DNA of 64,000 nucleotides, taken from Apostichopus japonicus (taxonomy: Eukaryota > Echinodermata > Holothuroidea > Aspidochirotida > Stichopodidae). The translations under genes were made by a program, and so were the position numbers. Location: NCBI RefSeq assembly GCF_037975245.1, contig NC_092571.1, forward strand, positions 24,814,564 through 24,878,563. Reading direction: 5' to 3'. Positions 48,361 to 58,539 of the stretch are shown piece after piece (within the stretch, counting starts at the first letter, position 1; every line of letters begins with the position of its first letter). The notes beneath the pieces were generated by a model, which saw only the letters and a list, made by a program, of their open reading frames with translations, ran no database searches and had not been told where the DNA came from.

Positions 48361-51300
48361 GTAAGTCTGTTATGAAAATTTGTAGTTATTGCAAATTGTA
48401 TTGGAAAGCTGAGAAGTTATACTGTACGCTCCATTCCTCCTTTGCAACTACTGCAATTTGATTCATACAGAAGTCTCATTCATAGGCTCCATAGTTATTT
48501 GGACAATAGACTATAGTGTGTACTCGTACTTGCATTCTAGCAGAGCTTCCTGTACGTGAACGTGTACTCACTTATCATTGTAAATAGATATACAGGAACT
48601 AGTGCAAGATTACTTGCTTGTATTATTGCTTAGAGCCTTTTGCTCGTACTTATAACAAGTGGAATTTCACTTGCACACATACTCATGACGGGGTATTCTT
48701 ACTACAAGAACTGCTGGACACTGTATATGTTGTATCTATATAGGATATGTTGAAAGCTAAATAAAAGTATGAAATACAGATCTTGTAAAATGAAGTATGT
48801 TGAAGAACAAAATATCGACAGTCAGTTTTTTAGCTTTATTTTGATGTGTGCATTGTGCAATAATCTGTGATGTCATGCATGGAGTACACTAATGACTGCT
48901 TTTGCTTCCCTTTATAATACTCTGTTACCATGGAAATAAATAGGCATTTACAAAGGGATGTTATTTTAATTTTGGTAAGGTATTATTTGGTGACTTCATC
49001 AAAATTAAACAGTAACTCCCTTTGACTGTAACATATTCCTTCAATGCAAACTAGAGACAATTTAGTGCATGAAGAAAAAACTTCAGATGACAAGTTTTCT
49101 GGTTTTTCACTTTTTTTGTTTAATACAGATTGCATGCCTCAAACTTAACATTACCTTTAGTTTATTTTATAATAACATAGTGTTAGCTACTGCTATTTTT
49201 TAGTGCATGAATTCCTATCTATATTACAACTCACAGACTGTATTATTTTATCCAACAGATATGGTTTTCAATGCCTGTAGTATGATGTGCATCACTTTGA
49301 GCATGTAACTGGGATATAAAAGTTTGACATGATATTAAATTGTAATTAATGTAATTTATCAATGTTATTTGAAGATGTGTTCTGTGCCTTCTTTCTGCAG
49401 CCCATTACATGGAAATCCCTAATCATCACCTTTGGACTCGGTGGTATTCTGTTAGCTGGATTCAAATATGCACAGAAACAAAAGGAACTCGGTAAATATT
49501 ATAGTTTAACAGACTCTCTGACATGTACTTTAAATTATTATCTTTGCCTCTAATTGTTAGCATGCTAAATTAACTGCATCTAAACCTGTGTGTAAAACTG
49601 TGTGTCTTTTGTGAATAGGCCACAGTCTGTTGGTATATACCAAGGTTACCCTTTCAAGGAACAAAAAGTGCCCACAAGACTTACTTGGTAGCTCCCAAAA
49701 ATCACACCACAAAGTACTGGAATTAGGCAACAACCTTGTTTTATATGAAAAATATAATTATATGAAATTTTGTGGGACATAATTTTTTTCCTGTGAGTGC
49801 AATAAACTAAATCCATTATAAGTAGTCAAATGATTGTAATGGCATAGACCTCTTAGTTTAAAATTTCAAAACTGAAATCCAGAGAAAAGGTTAATTTGAT
49901 GGGTATGTCATAGCTCATAAGGGAATGTGGTAACAGTGACCTAGTTGAACTGTTGTAGGAATGGACTATTATTAGTTTTCTCTCTCAGAATAGGAAACCT
50001 GTTGTAAACTAGATTAGTGTATTGGTGCAACACATGATATTAAAATGTTTGAATATTGACAAATTTGTACCAACTGTTCTGGAAGTTGGGGATACATGGA
50101 AAAGTTGTATTTCAAAACTTACCAGCAACATTTACTGAGTATTCCATTCCTCCATTTATGCTATTGTGCAATAAGATCAGTTTTCATAGAACTCTTTCTC
50201 AAATTTATAATTTTGTTTGCACAATTTTGCCATTGTACTGCTTCATAAATATTCATGATTTGAATAATGAATATTTCATTTCACTCAGAGATGGAGAAAG
50301 AAAGGAACAAGGCCCTGGGTAAAGCAGCGATAGGAGGACCGTTCTCGTTGGTGGATCAAGACGGAAATCCAAAGACAAACAAAGATTTTCTGGGCAAATG
50401 GGTTCTCCTCTATTTTGGATTTACTCACTGCCCGGATATATGTCCGGACGAACTGGAAAAGATGATTTCTGCCGTCAAGAAGATCAGTGAGTTCTGTCTA
50501 TTGTTTGATCTCTCTCAAATTGAAATACTCTTCACTAGAAACAGTGACCATCATCATCATCTCACTGTAAGAGCTCACAGACCTCCCAGCAAAACCTTTA
50601 AAAAACCTTTATTTCAAAACCAGCTCTTTATTCTTCCAAAATACTCTTTAAAAACTTTGAAAACCTTTATTATTATTTTAAGTTAAATTTTTTTTGTCTA
50701 AAGATTTAGTTTAGAGTAGAAATATTGTATTCAGTCAAGCTAACCGTTGGTTATTAAGTTTTTGTGGACAGCCAGGCATGAGTCATGCAGTGATATAAAC
50801 CAGACTAATAAACAACAGTTAATGTCAGTCAGGTATTTGAATTTAAGGGCCACAGATGATATAAAAATGGGCGTAGATGATGAGTATGTTACAAATTAAC
50901 TTCGTTTTGGACCTTTAAAATCCTTTTTTTCTTGTTTGAAGCCTTTAAAAACCTTTATTTCTTCATTTACAACCTTTAAAAAAACCAGTAAGAATCTGAT
51001 GGTCATTCCAACAGCAGTATGAGCTTTAATAATGTTTAATATTTAGTGGTCTGTCGTACAGTTATATCTCTCTGCCTCTCATCGTAGATTCCAGTAAGAA
51101 TCTCATGGAGGTCGTTCCACTCTTCATCAGCATTGACCCAGAGAGGGACACACCTGAAGTCATTAAGGACTACGTTCACGGTAGGTGGTTTGTCAAATAA
51201 TTTTACAGAAGAGGTTATCAGATATCCGTTTCAACCTGTTTTCTGCTGTAATAGAGACAGTTTTGTGACAATCTAACGCCTTACTTATTCGGACATTCGT

Positions 51301-54101
51301 ATCTAAGATTTTGATTTGTTTTGTGCAGTAATATCGTAGAAAGTTAAGTTGGCATGTGAGGAAGAGGTTGAAAACAGATTTATGGTGTTAAAGGAGAGCA
51401 TCCTGTCGTCGCTTCTGTTGAATCAGGATCAGATATCGGAGCATCCATACCCTGTAAGTCCCATCATCCCATTGCCTCTTATCCCTGACAGAGAGCATGA
51501 AAAAGGGACAGGAAAAAAATAGATTTTAGTGAAAGGCAGTAACCCCAGATGGGATGCATACTGCAGACTAACCACAATTTGGTTATGTTTTACTGCTACA
51601 ATAACAAGTATATTCCTTCTAACAGGTTAATTCAAGGTACTATTGCAGATTCTCTCACTCTATAATAATGTGAAATAGTTGTAATTAGACTTCTGAGTTG
51701 GTACAGAAGGGGAGATGTCTGCAATGTCTGTGGTCCCTGATGCAACACACCAACAGTGGATATGTGCTAGCCTGCTAGGAGGTGTTTCATTGAAAATATA
51801 AAGTAATTGCCTCATTTTCCAAAATGTTGGCCATTTGCCAATGGTAATTGTTTGCTCTTTCATCAGATATTACCCTTTCACCTAATCACCACACTTACAT
51901 CCTCACCCCATCACCAATCTCACCTCCTTACCCCATCCCATAGTCATGAAATCCAAATTTATATTTCTAAACAAAGTTGGGCTATTTTACTGTACTGTAC
52001 GATTCACAATTGCTCATAACTTCCTTCTCAATCAGGACTAAGAGTAGCTCACCAGAATTAGACAACTTCAAATGTAGAAATAGTTTCCTCATCATCGTCA
52101 TACATAAGTTAGGTAATTCTAAACATGTTTTATGTATTCTTTTACATTTTCATTTTCATCTTTGACTGCAGAATTTTTTGATGGATTGATAGGATTGACA
52201 GGTAATCAACAACAAGTGAACGAAGTAGCCAGGAACTTTAGGGTCTATTACAGTCAAGGACCTCGAGATGAAGATAATGATTATATTGTAAGTATTATTA
52301 GAGTAAACCTACATAACATTATACAATACATTAAACACTACATTACATTATACACTACACAACATTATACATTACATTATACACTTCACAACATTATACA
52401 TTACATTATACACTTCACAACATTATACATTACATTATACACTTCACAACATTATACATTACATTATACACTTCACAACATTATACATTACATTATACAC
52501 TTCACAACATTATACATTACATTATACACTTCACAACATTATACATTACATTATACACTTCACAACATTATACATTACATTATACACTTCACAACATTAT
52601 ACATTACATTATACACTTCACAACATTATACATTACATTATACACTTCACAACATTATACATGACATTATACACTTCACAATATTATACATTACATTATA
52701 CACTTCACAACATTATACATTACATTATACACTTCACAACATTATACATGACATTATACACTTCACAATATTATACATTACATTATACACTTCACAACAT
52801 TATACATTACATTATACACTTCACAACATTATACATTACACTACCCTACATTACATTATACATTACATTATACACTTCACAACATTATACATTACATTAT
52901 ACACTTCACAACATTATACATTACATTATACACTTCACAACATTATACATTACATTATACACTTCACAACATTATACATTACACTACCCTACATTACATT
53001 ATACATTACATTATACACTACAGCTGCACGTGAATTGTAATAGTAGTATAAGAGCAAAGATTACATAATCATTCTCATGCTTGGAGCATTGTAGTACTTG
53101 CACTTAGAGCCTTGTACTCGCACTGGTATGACATATCAAGTGAACTCTACTTGTACTCCTACTCCATATATTCCAAAGTAGTATAAGAACTAATGCAAAG
53201 ATTACATAATCATACTCATGCTTTGAGCATCAAAACACTCATGCTTAGAGCCTTGTACTGGTACTCATACCAAGGGAAGTTCAACTTGTTCTTGTACTCT
53301 TGCTTGTGGTACTCATTCTAAAAGTCTTCTGTATTGTACAACCTTAAAACGTAATCAAACATTATTTTGTAACTTTCACTGTAATTAACATTATAATTAA
53401 TATAAATTACAGGATAATGTAGATGCATATCGCAATGTTGATTTGGTTATATTCAGTTATTTAGAATATTATATTAATTCTGCCGGTATACTTTTCCGGA
53501 GTACCAATACCAATATCCCGAGTAAGAGTATGAGTACAAAGCCATAAGAATGAGTAAGAGTACATGAGTTTTAATTTTGCTTAGTATGATAGGTTCATCG
53601 CTTTATTAATTTTGTGTAAACAGAATCACTTTGCTGTCATGATGCAGTTTTTCACCCTACGATTACATAAAAATTACACATATAATCTTTGACGATTAAT
53701 ATTGTCACCAGATACTTTCTGTAATGTTGTTTCCTTTTGCTTTGTCTGTTTACACCATTCCCTTAATCTGGATCATGTCACTTTGCACCCCTATGCTCCC
53801 CCTCCCCCCTACACTGGTTTCAGGATGTTTTTTTATCCCAAATGATGTAACTATAACGTTTGATCATCTTCACAAATAAGTTCTTCAACAGTTGGATGAT
53901 AACAAAGAATCCATTAAACAATTCTCTTTCTTCCCATTTTCTCTCTCCATTTCTCCATAGGTTGATCACACCATCATCATGTACCTACTGAGCCCAGAAG
54001 GAGACTTTGTAGACTATTACGGACAGAACAAAACAGACGAAGAAGTAGCAGGAGGGATCGCTTCTCATATGAGGAAATACAAAAAAATTAAAGGGATATG
54101 A
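48205..54101 (+). CDS. SCO1: SCO1/SCO2 cytochrome c oxidase copper chaperone, whole gene (5' exon unresolved)
   Basis: SCO proteins sit in the mitochondrial inner membrane with the thioredoxin-like domain facing the intermembrane space and deliver copper to the CuA site of COX2. Six exons (48205-48360, 49401-49491, 50289-50486, 51088-51180, 52172-52287, 53961-54101) join in frame to 264 residues plus stop; human SCO1 is 301, the shortfall being the presequence. Seen in order: basic N-terminal segment, membrane helix ([20 protein letters not shown]), [29 protein letters not shown] with both copper Cys, [11 protein letters not shown], and VDHTIIMYL with the copper His. All three ligands are intact. 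One gene may stand for both vertebrate SCO1 and SCO2; the closer match is SCO1. Confidence 0.93.
48520..48700 (+). repeat. Dispersed repeat, copy in SCO intron
   Basis: Contains GGAACTAGTGCAAGATTAC and GCTTAGAGCCTTTTGCTCGT with many TACTC strings. A diverged relative lies at 53040-53330. Confidence 0.5.
49401..49491 (+). CDS. SCO1: SCO exon, transmembrane helix
   Basis: Phase 0 to 1. [30 protein letters not shown], matching human PVTWKSLAITFAIGGALLAG. This anchors the protein in the inner membrane. Confidence 0.95.
50289..50486 (+). CDS. SCO1: SCO exon, copper motif
   Basis: Phase 1 to 1. [20 protein letters not shown], then [20 protein letters not shown]. The CxxxC copper site is intact. 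The ORF continues past the GTGAGT donor into intron. Confidence 0.97.
51088..51180 (+). CDS. SCO1: SCO exon
   Basis: Phase 1 to 1. [30 protein letters not shown]. Human: [20 protein letters not shown]. Acceptor ATCGTAG, donor GTAGGT. Confidence 0.96.
52172..52287 (+). CDS. SCO1: SCO exon
   Basis: Phase 1 to 0. [20 protein letters not shown] to [14 protein letters not shown]. Human: [20 protein letters not shown] and YYSPGPKDEDEDYI. Acceptor GACTGCAG, donor GTAAGT. The ORF running beyond it is repeat sequence. Confidence 0.96.
52311..53022 (+). repeat. 29-bp satellite array in SCO intron
   Basis: About two dozen copies of ATTATACATTACATTATACA plus CTTCACAAC. Variants (CATGACATTATAC, ACACTACCCTACATT) recur at intervals, showing later multi-unit duplication. 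As 29 leaves remainder 2 on division by 3, every forward frame cycles through the same codons and none meets a stop, giving false ORFs. Confidence 0.95.
53040..53330 (+). repeat. Dispersed repeat, two tandem relatives
   Basis: Two neighbouring units share GCAAAGATTACATAATCAT, CTCATGCTT and TTAGAGCCTTGTACT. They resemble the repeat at 48520-48700. An inverted-looking TACTC-rich piece follows near 53490-53580. Confidence 0.55.
53961..54101 (+). CDS. SCO1: SCO last coding exon
   Basis: Phase 0, 46 codons and TGA at 54099-54101. [40 protein letters not shown]. The His of VDHT is the third copper ligand. Human: [20 protein letters not shown]. Confidence 0.97.
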   Translation, partial: VDHTIIMYLLSPEGDFVDYYGQNKTDEEVAGGIASHMRKYKKIKGI

Positions 54102-55975
54102 TGCCCTCATTCATTCACGAAGAGCTTTCAAAAGAATTACGTTTTCAAAATGCAGTGTTACAAAGATATGTGGAAGGGAAATAGTGGCTGTTTGCATGTT
54201 AGTGTTGTACTCTAGTCGTTATCTCTCGTGTGAGGTACAAAATACTTTTCTCTTATAGAGAAGGAAACAAAGAGAAGAATGTCTTTTGGTCAAGATTCTC
54301 CAAGTTTTTCCGGATTAGTAGTAGCCAGATCAGGATTTTAATAACTTGCTAGGTGGGAAAGATGAAAAGATATGGATTGAATATTTCCAACTTACTGAGG
54401 GAAATTTGACAGAAAATGTTGCAGTAGAAAAACAAAAATTTGATAGACCTGTCAATAGATGGAAATGTTCACCTAGGTGTCAAAGTTCTCTCTCGTACAC
54501 ATCTGAACTTGACATAGTTCTCCTTTTGTAGAGAGAGTGGTGGGGCATCTTTTCAATAGAAAGATTCTGCTTTCTTACAAATGTAGTAGAGTGGCTAAGA
54601 ATCCTATGCTAACCACATGAGAAAACTGCCAAAAAGTCATAGGACACGAATAATTGGTATTACTCGTACAGTTGCAAACGTTTAAATTAGGACATCTGCC
54701 TAACAAAAGTACGCTTTTATTAAGATGGGCCCTTAAAGGCAATATGAAGAGATTCAAATTATAGTGTGAACAATTCCAAAATACCCTTTCATGGCCTCTC
54801 ATGGTGATATGCTCCAGTGGTACGCAAACTGTGGTGCTCAACCCAAAAGTTTGTCATGGAAATTTTTCAATGGGTCTCAGGATTTTCCCGGATTTCGGAT
54901 AATGAGACCTGAAACAGTTCACAGAATTGCTGAAAGGAGTTTGATTCAGTTATTTTTTTCTAGTAACATCAATTCCATAGTTCAAGCTAGCTTTAATGGA
55001 TTCTGAGCACCAATTGTAACAGGTGGGGATCTGGTGGGTTGTGGCTGTGTCCTCATGGATGATCCTGGGTTATGTTACCCCCTAAAAGTTTGCGGACTAA
55101 TCTATGGTATTTTCTCAGTGTATTAAATTACCCTCCTCTAGAGAATGAGCAGAAGAATTGATGAAGCCTTGTATGAAATGTTTTATCTTCATATTTGGCT
55201 TTTTTCTGAACTTAATGATAACAATGCTTATGATGAACCACAGATCTGAGGTTTTTTCTTTGTATCAGAAAATTTAGCAATTTAAATGGCTTTATTCGAC
55301 TTAGACGTTCTCACAGAGTGTGTGGATCTTCTTTTGCGTGCAAAAGCAAATACATGGATAAATACTAATTAAACAGCTGTGGACTATTTGTTACTCTTTC
55401 TGTCAGTCAAGTGACAGGTAGAATTGTACAGGTAAAACAAAGGGTTTTAGGTGAGACAAAAACTCTTTTGTATCCAGAGTACAGAAAGTAGGCTGCATTG
55501 CAAAAAATATATTGACATTCCCCTCAACCTTTCATTAAATATGCTCATCCTCAAAGCATATCTAATCCCAAAGCTGGAAATATATGTACGGCAGCCCTTA
55601 ATTGCTTTAAGACCTTGGATGTAAAACAACTGCTGAGGGGGGGGATCTTATTTACTACGTATTGTGAATTTTAGGGGTGAATACAGGATTTAAACATAAT
55701 AGGGTGTGCCCCTGGGTGGTAAAGTACATAGGGGGGGGGTGGGAGGTTCATTCCCTCTGGATCCACTCTGGTGATGTTTGTATTTTTCTAATTTGTATAT
55801 GAGAATCCTTCATCTTATCTGTGACATCCCCGCTTGTGGGAGAATGTTCTGTAGAGATTGTACTCTGCTTGCTTCAGTCCGTTTGGCTGTCAGAGACCTG
55901 GAACAAACTGACATACCAATAGAATCATGCGCAGTATGATCTCATTCCAAGATTCATTTGACATAACATCGGCAT
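54102..55975. other. SCO 3' flank and intergenic, no gene seen
   Basis: AT-rich with no coding signal; an ATTAAA at 55122 is the only candidate poly(A) signal I noticed. At 54813 CAGTGGTACGCAAACTGTGG resembles a hAT-type terminal inverted repeat, but I found no matching other end. G runs lie at 55637 and 55731. Confidence 0.5.
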
Positions 55976-55982
55976 GATCATA

Positions 55983-56411
55983 CGGTCTCGATGCAAAGGG
56001 ACTGTTGGCGTTGGGAGTGGATATGTAGGTCACGAACGCACGGCCACAGTCTCGATTCAATGGGACTGCTGGGTTTGGTAGTGGATCAGTAGGTCATGAA
56101 CGCACGGCCACAGTCCCGATGTAAGGGACTTCTGGGGTTGGGAGTGGATCAGTTAAGTCATGAACGCACGGTCACAGTCTCGATGCAAGGGGGACGGTTG
56201 GGGTTGGGAGTGGATCAGTTAAGTCATGAACGCACGGTCACAGTCTCGATGCAAGGGGGACGGTTGGGGTTGGGAGTGGATCAGTTAAGTCATGAACGCA
56301 CGGCTACAGTCTCGGTGCAAGGGGTCTGCTGGGGTTGAGAGTGGATCAGTTCAGCGATGATCACACGGTCACAGTCTCGGTGCAAGGGACTGGGGTTCAG
56401 AGTGGATCAGG
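55983..56411. repeat. 66-bp minisatellite
   Basis: Seven copies sharing CATGAACGCACGG, CACAGTCTCGATGCAAGGG and TTGGGAGTGGATCAGT. The two central copies are identical over the full 66 bases. Because 66 is divisible by 3 a false 80-codon ORF with 22-residue repeats appears. Confidence 0.95.
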
Positions 56412-58239
56412 TACATCGTTTGTGTTTCGTGCCTTAAATACATCTTGATGTACCAATAGACACGTGATATGTGACCAAGCAGGGTATTCGGCATATTTCG
56501 AGTTCAAAGAAGAGGTTTATTGTGATGGTACTTCCGTGGAGTTATCTCCCATTTACCAAATAAATTTCTTTGTTTCTTGAGATCGCCTTAAATCCTTCCG
56601 ATTTTTCTCCCGGCGAGAGTTGCTTAATGAAACGCACAAGAAAATTTGACTTAGTGTCTCAATAACCACCTTTTAGAAATATTTTACCTCCACCCTCAAA
56701 ACACTCAATTTTAGAATAATTTCACTATTAGGTACATCCATAGATTCGAATACTAAGTATGCAAATGATATCAGCCAACATTCGAAGATCGAAATCTCTA
56801 AAAACTTTGCGATTGACCGTGACGAAATCCCGAGTTCGTTGAAACACGGGCTTAGAACGGAATCATGTGAATAGAATCTATATAACAGACGTGTCAATCG
56901 CCTTCTTCAACAATGTTGCATGGCGCCCTCTTTTCTCCAAGTTATGACCTTGCTGAAGTGATAGAAAATATGGGATCGAGACTGGGATGAGGAGGGAGAT
57001 CAAGAACCTATGGAATAATCTTTTACGTAGCATAGTTTGCAATGGATTCGAGGTTGGAACTTCAGATTACCTGTCCATTGCTCTAACCACTGAGCCATCT
57101 GACTCATTGTAAGCATTGTGGCATAAATGACTTGTCCTGTATCTCTCTTCCTAGCCTAAAGTCCGCGCGCCCGTCTTTGTTAAAGACTAATTGTTGAGGG
57201 GATGAATCGACGTAGCAAATGACCAGCATCGGCCTATAAGTTCTGTCGAACACGTCATAAAGCCATGGCGTGAGTTGTTATATGGAGGGTTCGTGCACTA
57301 TTTACTCTGCTAAATTTCACTCCAAGAGTCAAAATTTGCATCAATTGTTGCCAACAATATATCAATTTACATGCGTGGACTGCGACGCCCGTTTTTACTC
57401 CAAAAATTAAACATATGCTGGCTAGCCGACTCACATGACACCAGCCGAGAATCCAATTTAAACGTTTTTTTTTTCTGGACTGATTTATGCTTGATATTTT
57501 GGTGTTTAATTTTTCATTATATGCCACTGAGAATAAAACTATTGAAAGATTCCTGTGGAAAAGCCCATTTCCTGTTAATTCAGTTGCCTTAGCTATGGTG
57601 TAGCTCATTTTGAAATTATGCAAGTAACTGTCAGTATTACCGGAAACCATAGCCTGACTGATAAGGCTGATAAGAGTGACAGCAGTGCCTCTAACAGATC
57701 ACTATTTTCGCTGTCTCCTTTCCAACGTAGCCTACCTCAAAATTTCATAGTAAATTTAACAGAATACTACCTCAAATTATGTCACAATTTCCTAGATACA
57801 TGCCTTCAATAAAAGGTTTAGTACCGTACTGTTATTGTAGGTAAACAGAACTGAGAAGGTTACTGCACGAATCATCAGTTGTTGTAACCGTTATTTCCGG
57901 AATTTGCAGCAATGACTATTCATATATGAATATTCATTTTTAATCTACAATAGACTTCCGGGTTGATGTGCATACGATAGTTCATGCCAACACAGCTGTG
58001 CAGTGTAATCACACACGTAGCCGGCTGTACACAATAAGTGTATTGATACTGTTTGTCAGTGACACTGCTGTCAGTGTTGAATCTGTTGTGCGAAGTCAGA
58101 ATTTCACACCATTTTATATTTGACTTATCGTACAACAACAAACAAACGTCAAAGGTTAAATTTGTGTATCATAATCTGTAGAAAACGTGGGTGAAGACAG
58201 CTAGATTTGGCGTTATTCTACCTGTTTCTTTCACTCACA
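56412..58239. other. Intergenic and 5' flank of gene 3
   Basis: No gene recognised. A minus-strand ORF of 131 codons at 57255-57650 shows no similarity or coding bias that I can see. The region nearest 58240 presumably holds the promoter of the gene starting there; no clear TATA box is visible. Confidence 0.45.
57033..57115 (-). repeat. tRNA-Thr-like sequence, SINE head or pseudogene
   Basis: Minus strand: A-box TGGCTCAGTGGTTAGAGC, anticodon-loop-like CAGGTAA (GGT in the anticodon place), and B-box-like AACCTCGAATCC. Stems are only partly paired, and the B box deviates from GGTTCGAATCC, so a working tRNA is unlikely. Confidence 0.5.
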
Positions 58240-58246
58240 ATGAAAG

Positions 58247-58528
58247 ATGCCGCACGCTCAGAAACAGTTGCCTTCTCCTTCTGAAAAGGATGACCAAGTA
58301 CTTGCTGAAAAGAAAGAGAAACACATCAAAAGGAGGAGTAAGATATTAAGTGACGATGAAGTACCGATAGCAACCGAGGCTCCTGTACCGGCAGCGCCGG
58401 CGACTGATTCCAGTCCATCACCTTCACCAGGAGCGAAGCCAAATCCAAGAAAAAACCAGAACAGGAATTCTTATGTGGGAACAGATGATGATGAATTTTC
58501 AGACAAGTCTGTCAAGAAAACTTGTTCC
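58247..58528 (+). CDS. First coding exon of an unrecognised disordered protein
   Basis: ATG at 58247 gives 94 codons to a good donor TTCC|GTAAGT, phase 0. The protein is charged and probably disordered: MPHAQKQLPSPSEKDDQVLA, KEKHIKRRSKILSDDEV, an Ala/Pro/Ser-rich middle (58378-58440) and NSYVGTDDDEFSDKSVKK. I see no known domain. An overlapping upstream ATG at 58240 opens a 14-codon frame. A possible next exon in phase 0 is 60224-60271 (SQNISDIYQLFSVQIK) but its donor is weak; the remaining exons may lie right of the window. Confidence 0.5.
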
Positions 58529-58539
58529 GTAAGTTATCC

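Noticed and set aside
52132-53040. 302-codon ORF rich in Tyr, His and Thr
   Set aside because: Only its first part (52172-52287) is an SCO exon; the rest is a 29-bp tandem array open in all forward frames after a good GTAAGT donor.
54813-54848. hAT-like terminal repeat CAGTGGTACGCAAACTG
   Set aside because: No opposite end or 8-bp duplication found, so it is only mentioned in the flank description.
56096-56338. 80-codon ORF with 22-residue repeats
   Set aside because: Product of a 66-bp minisatellite whose length is divisible by 3.
57255-57650. 131-codon minus-strand ORF
   Set aside because: No recognisable family, no splice partners, and ordinary AT-rich composition; a chance ORF is likely.
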